Shown here: piece by piece, positions 5,595 to 12,733 of the stretch | How the letters are laid out: every line of letters starts with the position of its first letter | Numbering within the stretch: the first letter of the stretch is position 1 | Source of the DNA: SZAS-79 sp038319115 | GTDB lineage: Bacteria; Pseudomonadota; Gammaproteobacteria; Burkholderiales; SG8-39 | NCBI GenBank assembly: GCA_038319115.1 | Contig: JBBQCV010000089.1 | Location: 1-13,690 of the forward strand | Length of the DNA stretch: 13,690 nt | Direction: 5' to 3' | The notes under the pieces: model-generated | Databases searched by the model: none | Told to the model about the DNA's origin: nothing | Seen by the model: only the letters and a program-made list of their open reading frames with translations | Program-made: the position numbers and the translations under genes

Positions 5595-5984
5595 ATGCTC
5601 GCGGCGCTGAAGGCCCGCGCGAAGGCCCTCAAGACCGAGGTCGTCGCGCTGTATTTCGCCGCGCGCCATCCGGCCACGCCGTGGTACGCAAAGGCGCTTA
5701 TTGCAGCGATCGTGGCCTACGCGCTGAGTCCCATCGACCTGATCCCGGATTTCATCCCGGTGCTGGGCCTGCTCGACGACCTGCTGCTGCTGCCTTTGGG
5801 CATCGTCCTGGCCGTGCGCCTGGTGCCACCCGGCGTGATGGACGAATGCCGCGCCCGCGCGCAGGCCCAGCCGCCGGATGGCTCGCGCGCCGGGCTCATC
5901 GCAGCCCTCGCAATCGGGGTCGTGTGGGTCGCGCTGCTGGTGCTGGCGACCCTTGGCGTAGTCCGTTACATGACACCCGATTAG
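5595..5984 (+). CDS. DUF1232 (YkvA-like) membrane protein
   Basis: I chose ATG 5595 (129 residues) because homology-like sequence begins there. A longer in-frame start at 5442 would add 51 unremarkable residues that cross the tandem repeat. The DUF1232 core is at about 28-71, with its hallmark LSPIDLIPDFIPVLGLLDD at 44-62: a short amphipathic or re-entrant hydrophobic segment with acidic residues. A C-terminal transmembrane helix spans about 100-123. The biochemical role of DUF1232 is not known to me. Proteins of this type are small inner-membrane proteins. The ribosome site is weak. It is the first plus-strand gene, divergent from the copper block, and nothing ties it to copper or to murI downstream. 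Confidence 0.85.
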   Translation: MLAALKARAKALKTEVVALYFAARHPATPWYAKALIAAIVAYALSPIDLIPDFIPVLGLLDDLLLLPLGIVLAVRLVPPGVMDECRARAQAQPPDGSRAGLIAALAIGVVWVALLVLATLGVVRYMTPD

Positions 5985-6068
5985 CCCTGCGTCCTACAGA
6001 ACTTGCGCCTCGGTCAGGGCGTAATGCCGTATTCGAAGAAAATCCCGCGCGGCAGGCGAACGAACGGA

Positions 6069-6890
6069 ATGAGTTGCGATACGATCGGCGTTTTCGACTC
6101 GGGCGTGGGCGGACTTTCGGTATTTCGCGAGATCCGCGCCGCATTGCCCGACGTAGACCTCGTCTATGTCGCCGATTCGGGCCACGCGCCCTATGGCGAC
6201 CGCCCCGGCGGCTTCATCACCCGGCGCGCCGAAACGATCGTGGAATTTTTCGTCGATGCCGGCGCCAAGGCGATCGTCGTGGCATGCAACACGGCCAGCG
6301 CGGTGGCCATCGAGGCCCTGCGATCGCGCTTTCCTATCGACATCGTCGCCATCGAGCCTGCGGTCAAGCCCGCTGTAGCCCTGACCCGGACCGGCGTGGT
6401 GGGCGTCCTCGCCACGCGCCAGACCATCGCAAGCGAGCGGCTCGCCCGCCTGATCCGGCAGCACGGCCAGGGCGTTCGCATCCTCGTGCAGCCCTGTCCC
6501 GGCCTGGCCGAACTGGTGGAGCGCGGCGACCTCGACAGCCCTGCGGCGCAGGCCCTCGTGGCCGGGTTCGTCGCGCCGCTGGTCGCGCAGGGCGCCGATA
6601 CCATCGTGCTGGGCTGCACCCACTACCCCTTCCTCGTCGAAGCTATCCGCCGCGCCGCGGGCACCGGCGTGACGGTCATCGATCCGGCCGCCGCCGTCGC
6701 GCGCGAACTTCGCCGGCGGCTCGACACCGCCCAGCGGCTCGCGCGCCGGAACGCCCCCGGCACCGAGACCTTCTGGACCAGCGGCGACCCCGGCCGGGTC
6801 CAGCCCGTGGTCGCGCAGTTGTGGGGCAAGCACGTGCCGGTGCATGCGCTGCCGGCCGCGTTCTCACTGGCGCCTTCACTGGTCACTTGA
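6069..6890 (+). CDS. murI: Glutamate racemase
   Basis: This enzyme interconverts L- and D-glutamate in the cytoplasm, supplying D-Glu for peptidoglycan. From ATG 6069 it has 273 residues, close to family length. The N-terminal IGVFDSGVGGLS (6-17) carries the Asp10-Ser11 pair. The two catalytic cysteines are clear: Cys73 in VVACNTASA and Cys183 in LGCTHYPFL, the latter with His185. IEPAVKPA (95-102) is another family motif. Start choice is uncertain: ATG 6024 would add 15 residues and has a better ribosome site (AGGG, 4 bases before ATG), and a TTG at 6003 is also in frame. I prefer 6069 because most relatives begin a few residues before IGVFDSG. It starts 84 bases after the DUF1232 gene. Confidence 0.95.
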   Translation: MSCDTIGVFDSGVGGLSVFREIRAALPDVDLVYVADSGHAPYGDRPGGFITRRAETIVEFFVDAGAKAIVVACNTASAVAIEALRSRFPIDIVAIEPAVKPAVALTRTGVVGVLATRQTIASERLARLIRQHGQGVRILVQPCPGLAELVERGDLDSPAAQALVAGFVAPLVAQGADTIVLGCTHYPFLVEAIRRAAGTGVTVIDPAAAVARELRRRLDTAQRLARRNAPGTETFWTSGDPGRVQPVVAQLWGKHVPVHALPAAFSLAPSLVT

Positions 6891-7011
6891 GGCAAACCAC
6901 GCCCCCGGATAGAGTGGCGTCCTCCCTTCGCTGCCAGCAGAGCAGGGAACCGAGCGAGGCCGCACCCACGCTCGCCTGCCAGCCCCCCGCCACTCCGCAC
7001 CAAAGGACCCC

Positions 7012-7311
7012 ATGACCAACCGCGATGACCTCAAGGCCGCCCTGGCACGGGCACAGGCCGAATACGACCGAGCCGTCGCCGCGCGCAAAGCCGTGCCCGA
7101 ATCGGAGCGCCGCAGGCTCGGCGAGGACCGCCGCAAGGCCGTGGACCAGTGGGCGCAGGCGGTGGAAGACCGCCGCAAGGCCCTGTCCGATCGGCGCGAC
7201 CCCAATGCCGACCTCAGCAAGGCGCAGGCCGATCTTGAAAAGGCCGAAGCCGACCTGCGCACGGCCACGGCGACCCTGGAGGAAATCGAGCGCAAGCTGA
7301 ACCAGGCGTAA
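7012..7311 (+). CDS. Small cytosolic coiled-coil protein, unknown function
   Basis: The 99-residue protein starts at ATG 7012, with AAAGGA 4 bases upstream. It has no signal peptide or membrane span. Nearly the whole chain is charged helix with Ala/Leu at heptad-like spacing. A hinge is likely near the Pro of RRDPNADL (61-68), giving two helices that could fold back as an antiparallel hairpin. The element EDRRKA occurs at 38-43 and again at 52-57, exactly 14 residues (two heptads) apart, and the underlying 15 bases (7126-7140 and 7168-7182) are identical. I do not recognise a family. It sits 121 bases after murI and is followed by a strong stem-loop, so it may be its own transcription unit. 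Codon use matches its neighbours, which supports a real gene. Confidence 0.75.
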   Translation: MTNRDDLKAALARAQAEYDRAVAARKAVPESERRRLGEDRRKAVDQWAQAVEDRRKALSDRRDPNADLSKAQADLEKAEADLRTATATLEEIERKLNQA

Positions 7312-7313
7312 CA

Positions 7314-7343
7314 GCGGGCGTACGCCGCGGCGTACAAGCCCGC
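7314..7343 (+). terminator. Strong stem-loop after the coiled-coil gene
   Basis: Three bases after the stop codon, GCGGGC-GTACGC-CGCG-GCGTAC-AA-GCCCGC forms two stacked 6-bp stems with a 4-base loop and a 2-base bulge. The inner 16 bases (7320-7335) are a perfect palindrome. No T-tract follows, so it may protect the 3' end of the transcript or be a weak or atypical terminator. It separates the coiled-coil gene from the acyl-CoA operon. Confidence 0.45.
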
Positions 7344-7382
7344 AAGGCGAAACCACGCGCCCCGAGTGTGGCCGCCACGCCT

Positions 7383-7388
7383 TACAAT
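7383..7388 (+). promoter_or_regulatory. Candidate -10 box for the acyl-CoA operon
   Basis: TACAAT matches the sigma-70 -10 consensus at five of six positions and stands out in GC-rich sequence. It lies 59 bases upstream of the GTG start at 7442. No good -35 box is seen at 16-18 bases. A small hairpin (CCGGC/GCCGG, 7404-7419) would fall in the leader before the ribosome site. Confidence 0.35.
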
Positions 7389-7441
7389 GCGCTCCTGCAC
7401 GGACCGGCCGCAGTGCCGGCTTCCACACCCCAGGAGACATC

Positions 7442-9223
7442 GTGGTATTCCCGCTACGCGCTGCCGCCGCATTGATCCTCACCGCGCCCGCCGATGCGCA
7501 GCCCACCCTGCCGGACGCACGCGGGATCAACCTGTTCGAGGCCGACCCGGGCTACGCCGCGCTGCTCGCGCTTTATATCGAGCCCACACTTCATGCCCAC
7601 CTGATGCCGCACTTCGCGCGCCTGGGCGCCCTCGCCGGCGGCACGCTCGACGACCACGCCCTGGCTGCGGACAAGAACCCGCCGGTCCTGCACCACCGCC
7701 GGCGCAACGGCGAGAACGCGCAGTGGATCGAGAAGCACCCGGCCTACCGCGCACTGGAAGAAACCGCTTTCGGTGAGTATGGTCTCGCCGCGATGTCGCA
7801 TCGTGGCGGCGTGCTCGGCTGGGCGGACAAAATGCCACCGGCGGTCAAGTACGCGCTGACCTATGTGTACGTGCAGGCCGAGTTCGGCGTGTGCTGCCCG
7901 TTGTCGATGACCGATGCCACCACACGCACGGTGGCGAAGTTCGGCGACGCAGGGCTGGTCGCGCGTTACCTCCCCGGCCTCACCTCGCAGGACCTCGACG
8001 CGCTCACGCAGGGCGCGATGTTCATGACCGAGCAAGGCGCAGGGTCGGATGTCGGTGCAACACGCACGCGCGCAGTGCGCAACGGCGACCACTGGCTGCT
8101 GCACGGCCACAAGTGGTACTGCTCCACCGCCGATGCGGGGGTGGCGGTGGTGCGCGCGCCCCCGGAAGGCGCGCCGGCCGGCACCAAAGGCCTGTCGCTG
8201 TTCCTCTTGCCGCGCGTGCTGCCCGATGGCACGCCCAACCGTTATCACATCGTGCGGCTGAAGGAAAAACTTGGCACGCGCGACATGCCCAGCGGCGAGA
8301 TCACCCTCGAGGGCGCCACCGCCTACATGGTGGGCGACCCGGAGCGCGGCTTCGTGCAGATGGCCGACATGATCAACATGTCGCGCCTGTCCAACGGCAT
8401 GCGCGCCGCAGGCATGATGCGCCGCGCGCTCACCGAGGCGCTGTTCATTTCCCGCCGGCGCAGCGCGTTCGGCAAGACGCTCGTCGAGCTTCCGCTCATG
8501 CGCCGCCAGCTCATGAAGCTCATGCTGCCCACTGAGGCGGCGCGCTCGGTCATGCTCTATACGGCGGCCGAACTGGCCAAGGCCGACGCGGGCGACGAGG
8601 AAGCGCGCAAGCGAGTGCGCATCCTCACGCCGCTCTTCAAATTCCGCGCCTGCCGCGATGCGCGTCGGGTCACCGGTGACGCCATGGAAGTGCGCGGCGG
8701 CGCGGGTTACATCGAGGAATGGAGCGATGGGCGCCTGGTGCGCGACTCGCACCTGGGTTCGATCTGGGAAGGTACGAGCAACATCGTCGCGCAGGATGTG
8801 CAACGCGCGATCAAGCGCGAAGGCGCGCTCGAGGCCCTGCGCCCGGCGATGCACGCGATGCTGGCCGGCATCGGCCACGCCGCGCTGCGCAAAGCGCTGG
8901 GCGCGTCCATCGAGCGGGCCTGCGAGTTCGCCACCTCGCGGGCACAGGCGGGCGACACCGCCGAGGCCCGCCAGGCCGCCACCGGCCTTTACTATGCCGT
9001 GGCTGCCGCGATCCTCGCCGGTGAAGGTACGCAGCTCGCCGCGGGCGGCGATGCGCGCCGGCTGCTGCTGGCCGCGCTGGTCAACGAGCATCGCCTGCGC
9101 GCGCGCGACCCGCTCAAGCCCGCGCGCGGCGCGTTCGAAACCGCCGTGGCCGAAGCCCTGCTCCCCGAGACCCCGGTGGCGCCCGCTGCGCTGGGTGACC
9201 TGCTGGCTGACTTCCACTTCTGA
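7442..9223 (+). CDS. AidB-like acyl-CoA dehydrogenase family flavoprotein
   Basis: The start is GTG 7442, with AGGAG 5 bases upstream; no Met codon follows until residue 55. At 593 residues it is much longer than classical dehydrogenases (about 380). The extra length is an N-terminal domain (about 28-125, including NPPVLHHR at 79-86), as in AidB, plus a C-terminal helical region. FAD-domain motifs are clear: MTEQGAGSDVGAT (195-207), HKWYCS (223-228), RLKEKLGTRDM (272-282) and GGAGYIEEW (419-427). SIWEGTSNI (440-448) places Glu443 at the catalytic-base position of medium-chain acyl-CoA dehydrogenase. Likely reaction: alpha,beta-desaturation of an acyl-CoA with electrons to ETF. AidB itself is a DNA-alkylation-response protein, but the CoA-transferase neighbours favour catabolism. 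Substrate unknown. The Ala-rich first 20 residues imitate a signal peptide. Confidence 0.9.
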   Translation: MVFPLRAAAALILTAPADAQPTLPDARGINLFEADPGYAALLALYIEPTLHAHLMPHFARLGALAGGTLDDHALAADKNPPVLHHRRRNGENAQWIEKHPAYRALEETAFGEYGLAAMSHRGGVLGWADKMPPAVKYALTYVYVQAEFGVCCPLSMTDATTRTVAKFGDAGLVARYLPGLTSQDLDALTQGAMFMTEQGAGSDVGATRTRAVRNGDHWLLHGHKWYCSTADAGVAVVRAPPEGAPAGTKGLSLFLLPRVLPDGTPNRYHIVRLKEKLGTRDMPSGEITLEGATAYMVGDPERGFVQMADMINMSRLSNGMRAAGMMRRALTEALFISRRRSAFGKTLVELPLMRRQLMKLMLPTEAARSVMLYTAAELAKADAGDEEARKRVRILTPLFKFRACRDARRVTGDAMEVRGGAGYIEEWSDGRLVRDSHLGSIWEGTSNIVAQDVQRAIKREGALEALRPAMHAMLAGIGHAALRKALGASIERACEFATSRAQAGDTAEARQAATGLYYAVAAAILAGEGTQLAAGGDARRLLLAALVNEHRLRARDPLKPARGAFETAVAEALLPETPVAPAALGDLLADFHF

Positions 9224-9260
9224 CTCCGCGCCCGTCCCCAACCCGGTGCAGCGCTGTTGC

Positions 9261-9307
9261 CCGACCTGACACCCCCACCCCCTACGCCCTTTCGACGACT
9301 CCCCATC
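9261..9307 (+). other. C-rich, G-poor intercistronic leader
   Basis: The 47 bases before the first CoA-transferase contain 27 C and only 5 G, with no Shine-Dalgarno-like sequence. C-rich, G-poor RNA is what Rho prefers as a loading site, so this 84-base gap could be a Rho-sensitive point within the operon. No hairpin is evident. Confidence 0.3.
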
Positions 9308-10531
9308 ATGCCCGGTCCCCTCTCACACATCCGCGTCCTCGACTTGTCCCGCGTCCTCGCCGGCCCCTGGGCCGCGCAGAACCTCGCCGACCTCGGCGCC
9401 GAAGTCATCAAGGTGGAGCGCCCCGGCACGGGCGACGACACACGCGGCTGGGGCCCGCCCTTCATCAAGGACGCGGCCGGCAACGACACCCCCGAAGCGG
9501 CCTATTACGCCTCGGTCAACCGCAACAAGAAATCGGTCACGCTCGACATCGGCAAGCCCGCCGGGCAGGCCATCGTGCGCGAGCTCGCCGCCAAGTGCGA
9601 CGTGCTGATCGAGAACTACAAGGTCGGCACGCTGAAGCGCTACGGGCTGGGTTATGAGGCGCTGAAGGAGCTCAACCCCAAGCTGATTTACTGCTCGGTC
9701 ACCGGGTTTGGCCAGGACGGGCCCTATGCGCCGCGGCCTGGCTACGACTTCATCTTCCAGGGCATGGGCGGGCTCATGAGCATCACCGGCGAGCGCGACG
9801 GCGAGATCGGCGCCGGCCCGATGAAAGTCGGCATCGCGATCACCGACGTCCTCACCGGCATGTACGCGAGCCTCGCGATCAGCGCGGCCATCACCCACGT
9901 CGAGCGCACCGGCCAGGGGCAGTACATCGACACCGCGCTGCTCGACACGATCGTTGCCTTCAACGCCAACCAGGTGGTGTCGTACCTCGCCTCGGGCAAG
10001 ATCCCGCAGCGCTGGGGCAACGCGCATCCGCAGGTGGTGCCCTACGAAGTGTTCGCCACCTCCGACGGCCACCTGATCCTTGCGGTCGGCAACGACGGCC
10101 AGCACGCGCGCTTCTGCAAAGTCGCCGGCCGCCCGGAACTGGCCGACGACCCGCTGTTCAAGACCAACTCGCAGCGCATCATCAACCGCAAGGCGCTGAT
10201 CCCGTTGATCGCCGAAGTCATGAAGACGCGCACCAAGAAGGAATGGCTCGAGCAGCTCGAGGCCGCCACGGTGCCCTGCGGGCCGATCAACAACATGCAG
10301 GAGGTGTTCGACGACGCACAAGTCCAGCACCGCGGCCTGCGCATCGACATGCCACACGCGCTCGGTGGCACGGCGCCGGTGGTGGCCAGCCCGATGCGCT
10401 TTTCCGAAACGCCGGTTGAGTACCGCATCGCGCCGCCCCTCCTGGGTGCCTATAACGAGGAGGTGTACCAGGGGCTCCTGGGAAAAAGCGCCGAGGAAAT
10501 GCAGAAGCTCAAAGCCGCGGGCATCGTGTGA
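9308..10531 (+). CDS. CaiB/BaiF (family III) CoA-transferase, first copy
   Basis: From ATG 9308 the protein has 407 residues, the usual family length. An in-frame TTG at 9257 would only add a Pro-rich stretch. The N-terminus IRVLDLSRVLAGPWAAQ (8-24) and ADLGAEVIKVERP (27-39) are hallmark family III motifs. NRNKKSVTLDI (71-81) and YDFIFQGMGGLM (146-157) follow. The catalytic Asp that forms the aspartyl-CoA anhydride is Asp180 in VGIAITDVLTGMYA, matching Asp169 of formyl-CoA transferase. It moves CoA between carboxylic acids in the cytoplasm. The overall look is of dicarboxylate-type transferases (succinyl/glutaryl group), but the substrate is not proven. The gene has no ribosome site and follows a C-rich leader 84 bases after the dehydrogenase. 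Confidence 0.93.
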   Translation: MPGPLSHIRVLDLSRVLAGPWAAQNLADLGAEVIKVERPGTGDDTRGWGPPFIKDAAGNDTPEAAYYASVNRNKKSVTLDIGKPAGQAIVRELAAKCDVLIENYKVGTLKRYGLGYEALKELNPKLIYCSVTGFGQDGPYAPRPGYDFIFQGMGGLMSITGERDGEIGAGPMKVGIAITDVLTGMYASLAISAAITHVERTGQGQYIDTALLDTIVAFNANQVVSYLASGKIPQRWGNAHPQVVPYEVFATSDGHLILAVGNDGQHARFCKVAGRPELADDPLFKTNSQRIINRKALIPLIAEVMKTRTKKEWLEQLEAATVPCGPINNMQEVFDDAQVQHRGLRIDMPHALGGTAPVVASPMRFSETPVEYRIAPPLLGAYNEEVYQGLLGKSAEEMQKLKAAGIV

Positions 10532-10542
10532 CGCCTGCCGCC

Positions 10543-11721
10543 ATGGAGCAGCCCTACGCGGGCCTGCGCGTGCTCGACATCTCGCAGGGCCTGGCCGGAC
10601 CGTACTGCGCCGGGCTGCTCGGCATGCAGGGCGCCACGGTGATCAAGGTCGAGCCCCCGACGGGCGACTGGATCCGCAGCGCCGGCGGCGGGCGCGAAGG
10701 CATGACCTCGCTTGCCATCATGGGCGGGCCGGGCAAGCGCTCCGCATGCATCGACGCCACCAAACCCGAAGGCAATGCCCTGCTCCTCAAAATGGCCCGC
10801 ACCGCCGGCGTGTTCGTGCAGAACTTCCGCCCCGGCGTGATCGAGCGGCTGGGCCTCGCCTACGAGACGCTGGCAAAAGACAACCCGGCCCTCGTCTACG
10901 TATCGATCACCGGCTTCGGCCCGACCGGTCCGGACGCGAAGAAGCCCGCCACCGACTCGGTGCTGCAGGCGTTCACCGGCATGGCAACCATCAACCGCGA
11001 TTCGGACGGCACGCCGCGGCGCATCCCCTTCCTGGTGCCCGATACAGTCACTGGCGTGTACGCGGCGCAGGCGGTGGGCGCGGCGCTGTATGCGCGCGCC
11101 ATGACCGGCGCCGGCCGGCATGTGCAGATTTCTCTCCTGGATGCATGCGCCGCGTTGCAGACCGCGCCTATCCTCGACGCCGCGTTGTCGGATGGACAAC
11201 CGACCGCGGCGATCACCGTCCCGGCGGGGATCTTTCGCACACGCGACGGGTTCATCACCGTGACCAGCCTCAACGAAACCATGTTTCCCGCGCTGCTCAA
11301 GGTGCTTGGCCTCGAAGACCTGGCGACCGACCCTCGCTTTGCCCTCCCCGCCGAACGCAGGAAGAACGCCGCGCTCATCAACCTCGAAGTCTCGCGCCGC
11401 CTCGCAACCGAAGACTCGCGCCACTGGCTGGAGAAACTAAGCGCCGCCGACGTGCTGTGTTCGAACGTTTCCGACTACGCGGGTTTTCGCGCTTCACCGC
11501 AGACCGTCCACGCCGGCACGTTCCGCGACGTGGACCAGTACCCTTACGGCGCTCTACCGCTGCCGCGCGTGCCCGGCGGCAGCCCCGCCTGGCCGCTCGG
11601 CCCGGCGCCGCGCATCGGCGAACACACCCTCGAAATCCTGGCCGAATTCGGCGTGGACGAAGCCGAGCGCGCTGCGCTCATCGCTGCCGGCGTGGTCCGG
11701 CAGGCCGAGGCACGGGAGTAG
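10543..11721 (+). CDS. CaiB/BaiF (family III) CoA-transferase, second copy
   Basis: I use ATG 10543 (392 residues). A GTG at 10528 overlaps the previous stop (GTGTGA) and would add five residues; neither start has a clear ribosome site. Family motifs: LRVLDISQGLAGPYCAGLL (8-26), QGATVIKVEPP (29-39), NFRPGVIERLGL (94-105) and SITGFGPTGP (121-130). The catalytic Asp is Asp167 in FLVPDTVTGVYAA. Sequence, spacing and the GAGRHVQISLLD segment (189-200) differ enough from the first transferase that this is not a recent duplication. Two different family III transferases in tandem suggest either two substrates or a heteromeric enzyme; I cannot tell which. Start-stop overlap and a 2-base gap to the next gene put it firmly in the operon. 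Confidence 0.92.
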   Translation: MEQPYAGLRVLDISQGLAGPYCAGLLGMQGATVIKVEPPTGDWIRSAGGGREGMTSLAIMGGPGKRSACIDATKPEGNALLLKMARTAGVFVQNFRPGVIERLGLAYETLAKDNPALVYVSITGFGPTGPDAKKPATDSVLQAFTGMATINRDSDGTPRRIPFLVPDTVTGVYAAQAVGAALYARAMTGAGRHVQISLLDACAALQTAPILDAALSDGQPTAAITVPAGIFRTRDGFITVTSLNETMFPALLKVLGLEDLATDPRFALPAERRKNAALINLEVSRRLATEDSRHWLEKLSAADVLCSNVSDYAGFRASPQTVHAGTFRDVDQYPYGALPLPRVPGGSPAWPLGPAPRIGEHTLEILAEFGVDEAERAALIAAGVVRQAEARE

Positions 11722-11723
11722 CA

Positions 11724-12728
11724 ATGCGCGCCCTCGTCTGTCACGCGTTCGGCGATTACCACACCGCGGTCAAAGTGGAGGACGTGCCGTCGCCCGCGCT
11801 GCCCACGCGCGGTGTGCGCATCGCGGTGGATTACGCCGCGGTGTCCTTCGCCATGAGCCTGTGGATCGCGGGCAAATACCAGCGCATCCCGCCGCTGCCG
11901 TTCACACCCGGCACCGAGGTCACCGGCACGGTGATCGAGACCGCCCCTGGGGTCACCGCATTCAAGCCCGGCGACAAGGTGCTCGCGCTGCTCGACTGGG
12001 GTGCCTACGCCGAGGAGGTGTGCGCCACCGAGCCCACCGTCTACCACCTGCCGGAGGGTATCGACCCGGGCAGCGCGCTGCATTTCGGCATCTCGTATGG
12101 CACGGCTTACGGCGGCCTCGCCTGGCGCGCCAACCTGAAACCACGCGAAACGTTGCTCGTGCTCGGCGCTTCGGGCGCCGTGGGGCTCGCGGCGGTGGAA
12201 CTGGGCAAGGCGATGGGCGCGCGCGTGATCGCGGCGGCCGGAGGCGCGGCGAAATGTGCGCTGGCGAAAGTCCACGGGGCGCAGGACGCCATCGACTACA
12301 CCTCCGAGAACCTGCGCGAGCGCGTCCGCGCACTTACCGACGGGCGCGGCGTGGACTGCGTGTTCGATCCCGTGGGCGGGGACCATTTCGACGCCGCCCT
12401 GCGCTCGCTCGCCCCTGAGGGCCGGCTGGTGGTAATTGGATTTGCCTCGGGCCGCATCCCGCAGATCGCCACCAACCTGCTGCTGGTGAAGAACATCTCG
12501 GTGCTGGGATTCAACTTCGGCACTTACGTGGGCTGGTCGCCCGGTGACGGGCGCGAGCAGCACGAGCCGCGCGTGCGCGCGGCCTACGCGCAGATTTTCA
12601 AGTGGTACGCCGAGGGACGCCTCGCGCCGGTGCTCGCGGAGACCTTCCCGCTGGAACGCTATGTGGACGCGCAGGACGCGGTAATGTCACGCCGCGCGCT
12701 GGGCAAGGTCGCCCTCAAACTGCGCTGA
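11724..12728 (+). CDS. NADPH:quinone oxidoreductase-type MDR enzyme
   Basis: The 334-residue protein starts at ATG 11724, with GGGAG 5 bases upstream; it begins 2 bases after the preceding stop. This is a zinc-free medium-chain dehydrogenase/reductase. PFTPGTEVTG (59-68) is the usual N-domain motif, and the expected structural zinc cysteines are absent. The nucleotide-binding motif is VLGASGAVGLAAVELG (146-161), followed by DAIDYTSENL (188-197) and FDPVGGDHFD (214-223), typical of quinone oxidoreductases. Members reduce quinones, enones or enoyl-CoAs with NADPH. In an acyl-CoA operon, an enoyl or enone reductase role is as likely as quinone reduction. The exact substrate is unknown. Confidence 0.92.
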   Translation: MRALVCHAFGDYHTAVKVEDVPSPALPTRGVRIAVDYAAVSFAMSLWIAGKYQRIPPLPFTPGTEVTGTVIETAPGVTAFKPGDKVLALLDWGAYAEEVCATEPTVYHLPEGIDPGSALHFGISYGTAYGGLAWRANLKPRETLLVLGASGAVGLAAVELGKAMGARVIAAAGGAAKCALAKVHGAQDAIDYTSENLRERVRALTDGRGVDCVFDPVGGDHFDAALRSLAPEGRLVVIGFASGRIPQIATNLLLVKNISVLGFNFGTYVGWSPGDGREQHEPRVRAAYAQIFKWYAEGRLAPVLAETFPLERYVDAQDAVMSRRALGKVALKLR

Positions 12729-12733
12729 AGTCC

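Noticed and set aside
5984..6020. Terminator after the DUF1232 gene (GCCCTG ... CAGGGC)
   Set aside because: A 6-bp stem with a 25-base loop and no T-tract is too weak to support.
7442..7505. Signal peptide on the acyl-CoA dehydrogenase
   Set aside because: The first 20 residues look like one (Ala/Leu core, ADA), but FAD- and CoA-dependent dehydrogenases of this family are cytosolic and all neighbours are cytosolic. Chance composition is more likely.
7454..9241. 595-codon open frame on the minus strand opposite the acyl-CoA dehydrogenase
   Set aside because: Full antisense shadow of a recognised enzyme, with His/Arg/Gly-rich sequence and no motif.
9323..10357. 344-codon open frame on the minus strand opposite the first CoA-transferase
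   Set aside because: Antisense shadow created by third-position GC; no plausible start site or domain.
10365..11723. In-frame extension of the quinone oxidoreductase back to 10365 as a fusion protein
   Set aside because: The extension covers the second CoA-transferase in another frame and is Arg-rich nonsense. ATG 11724 has a good ribosome site.
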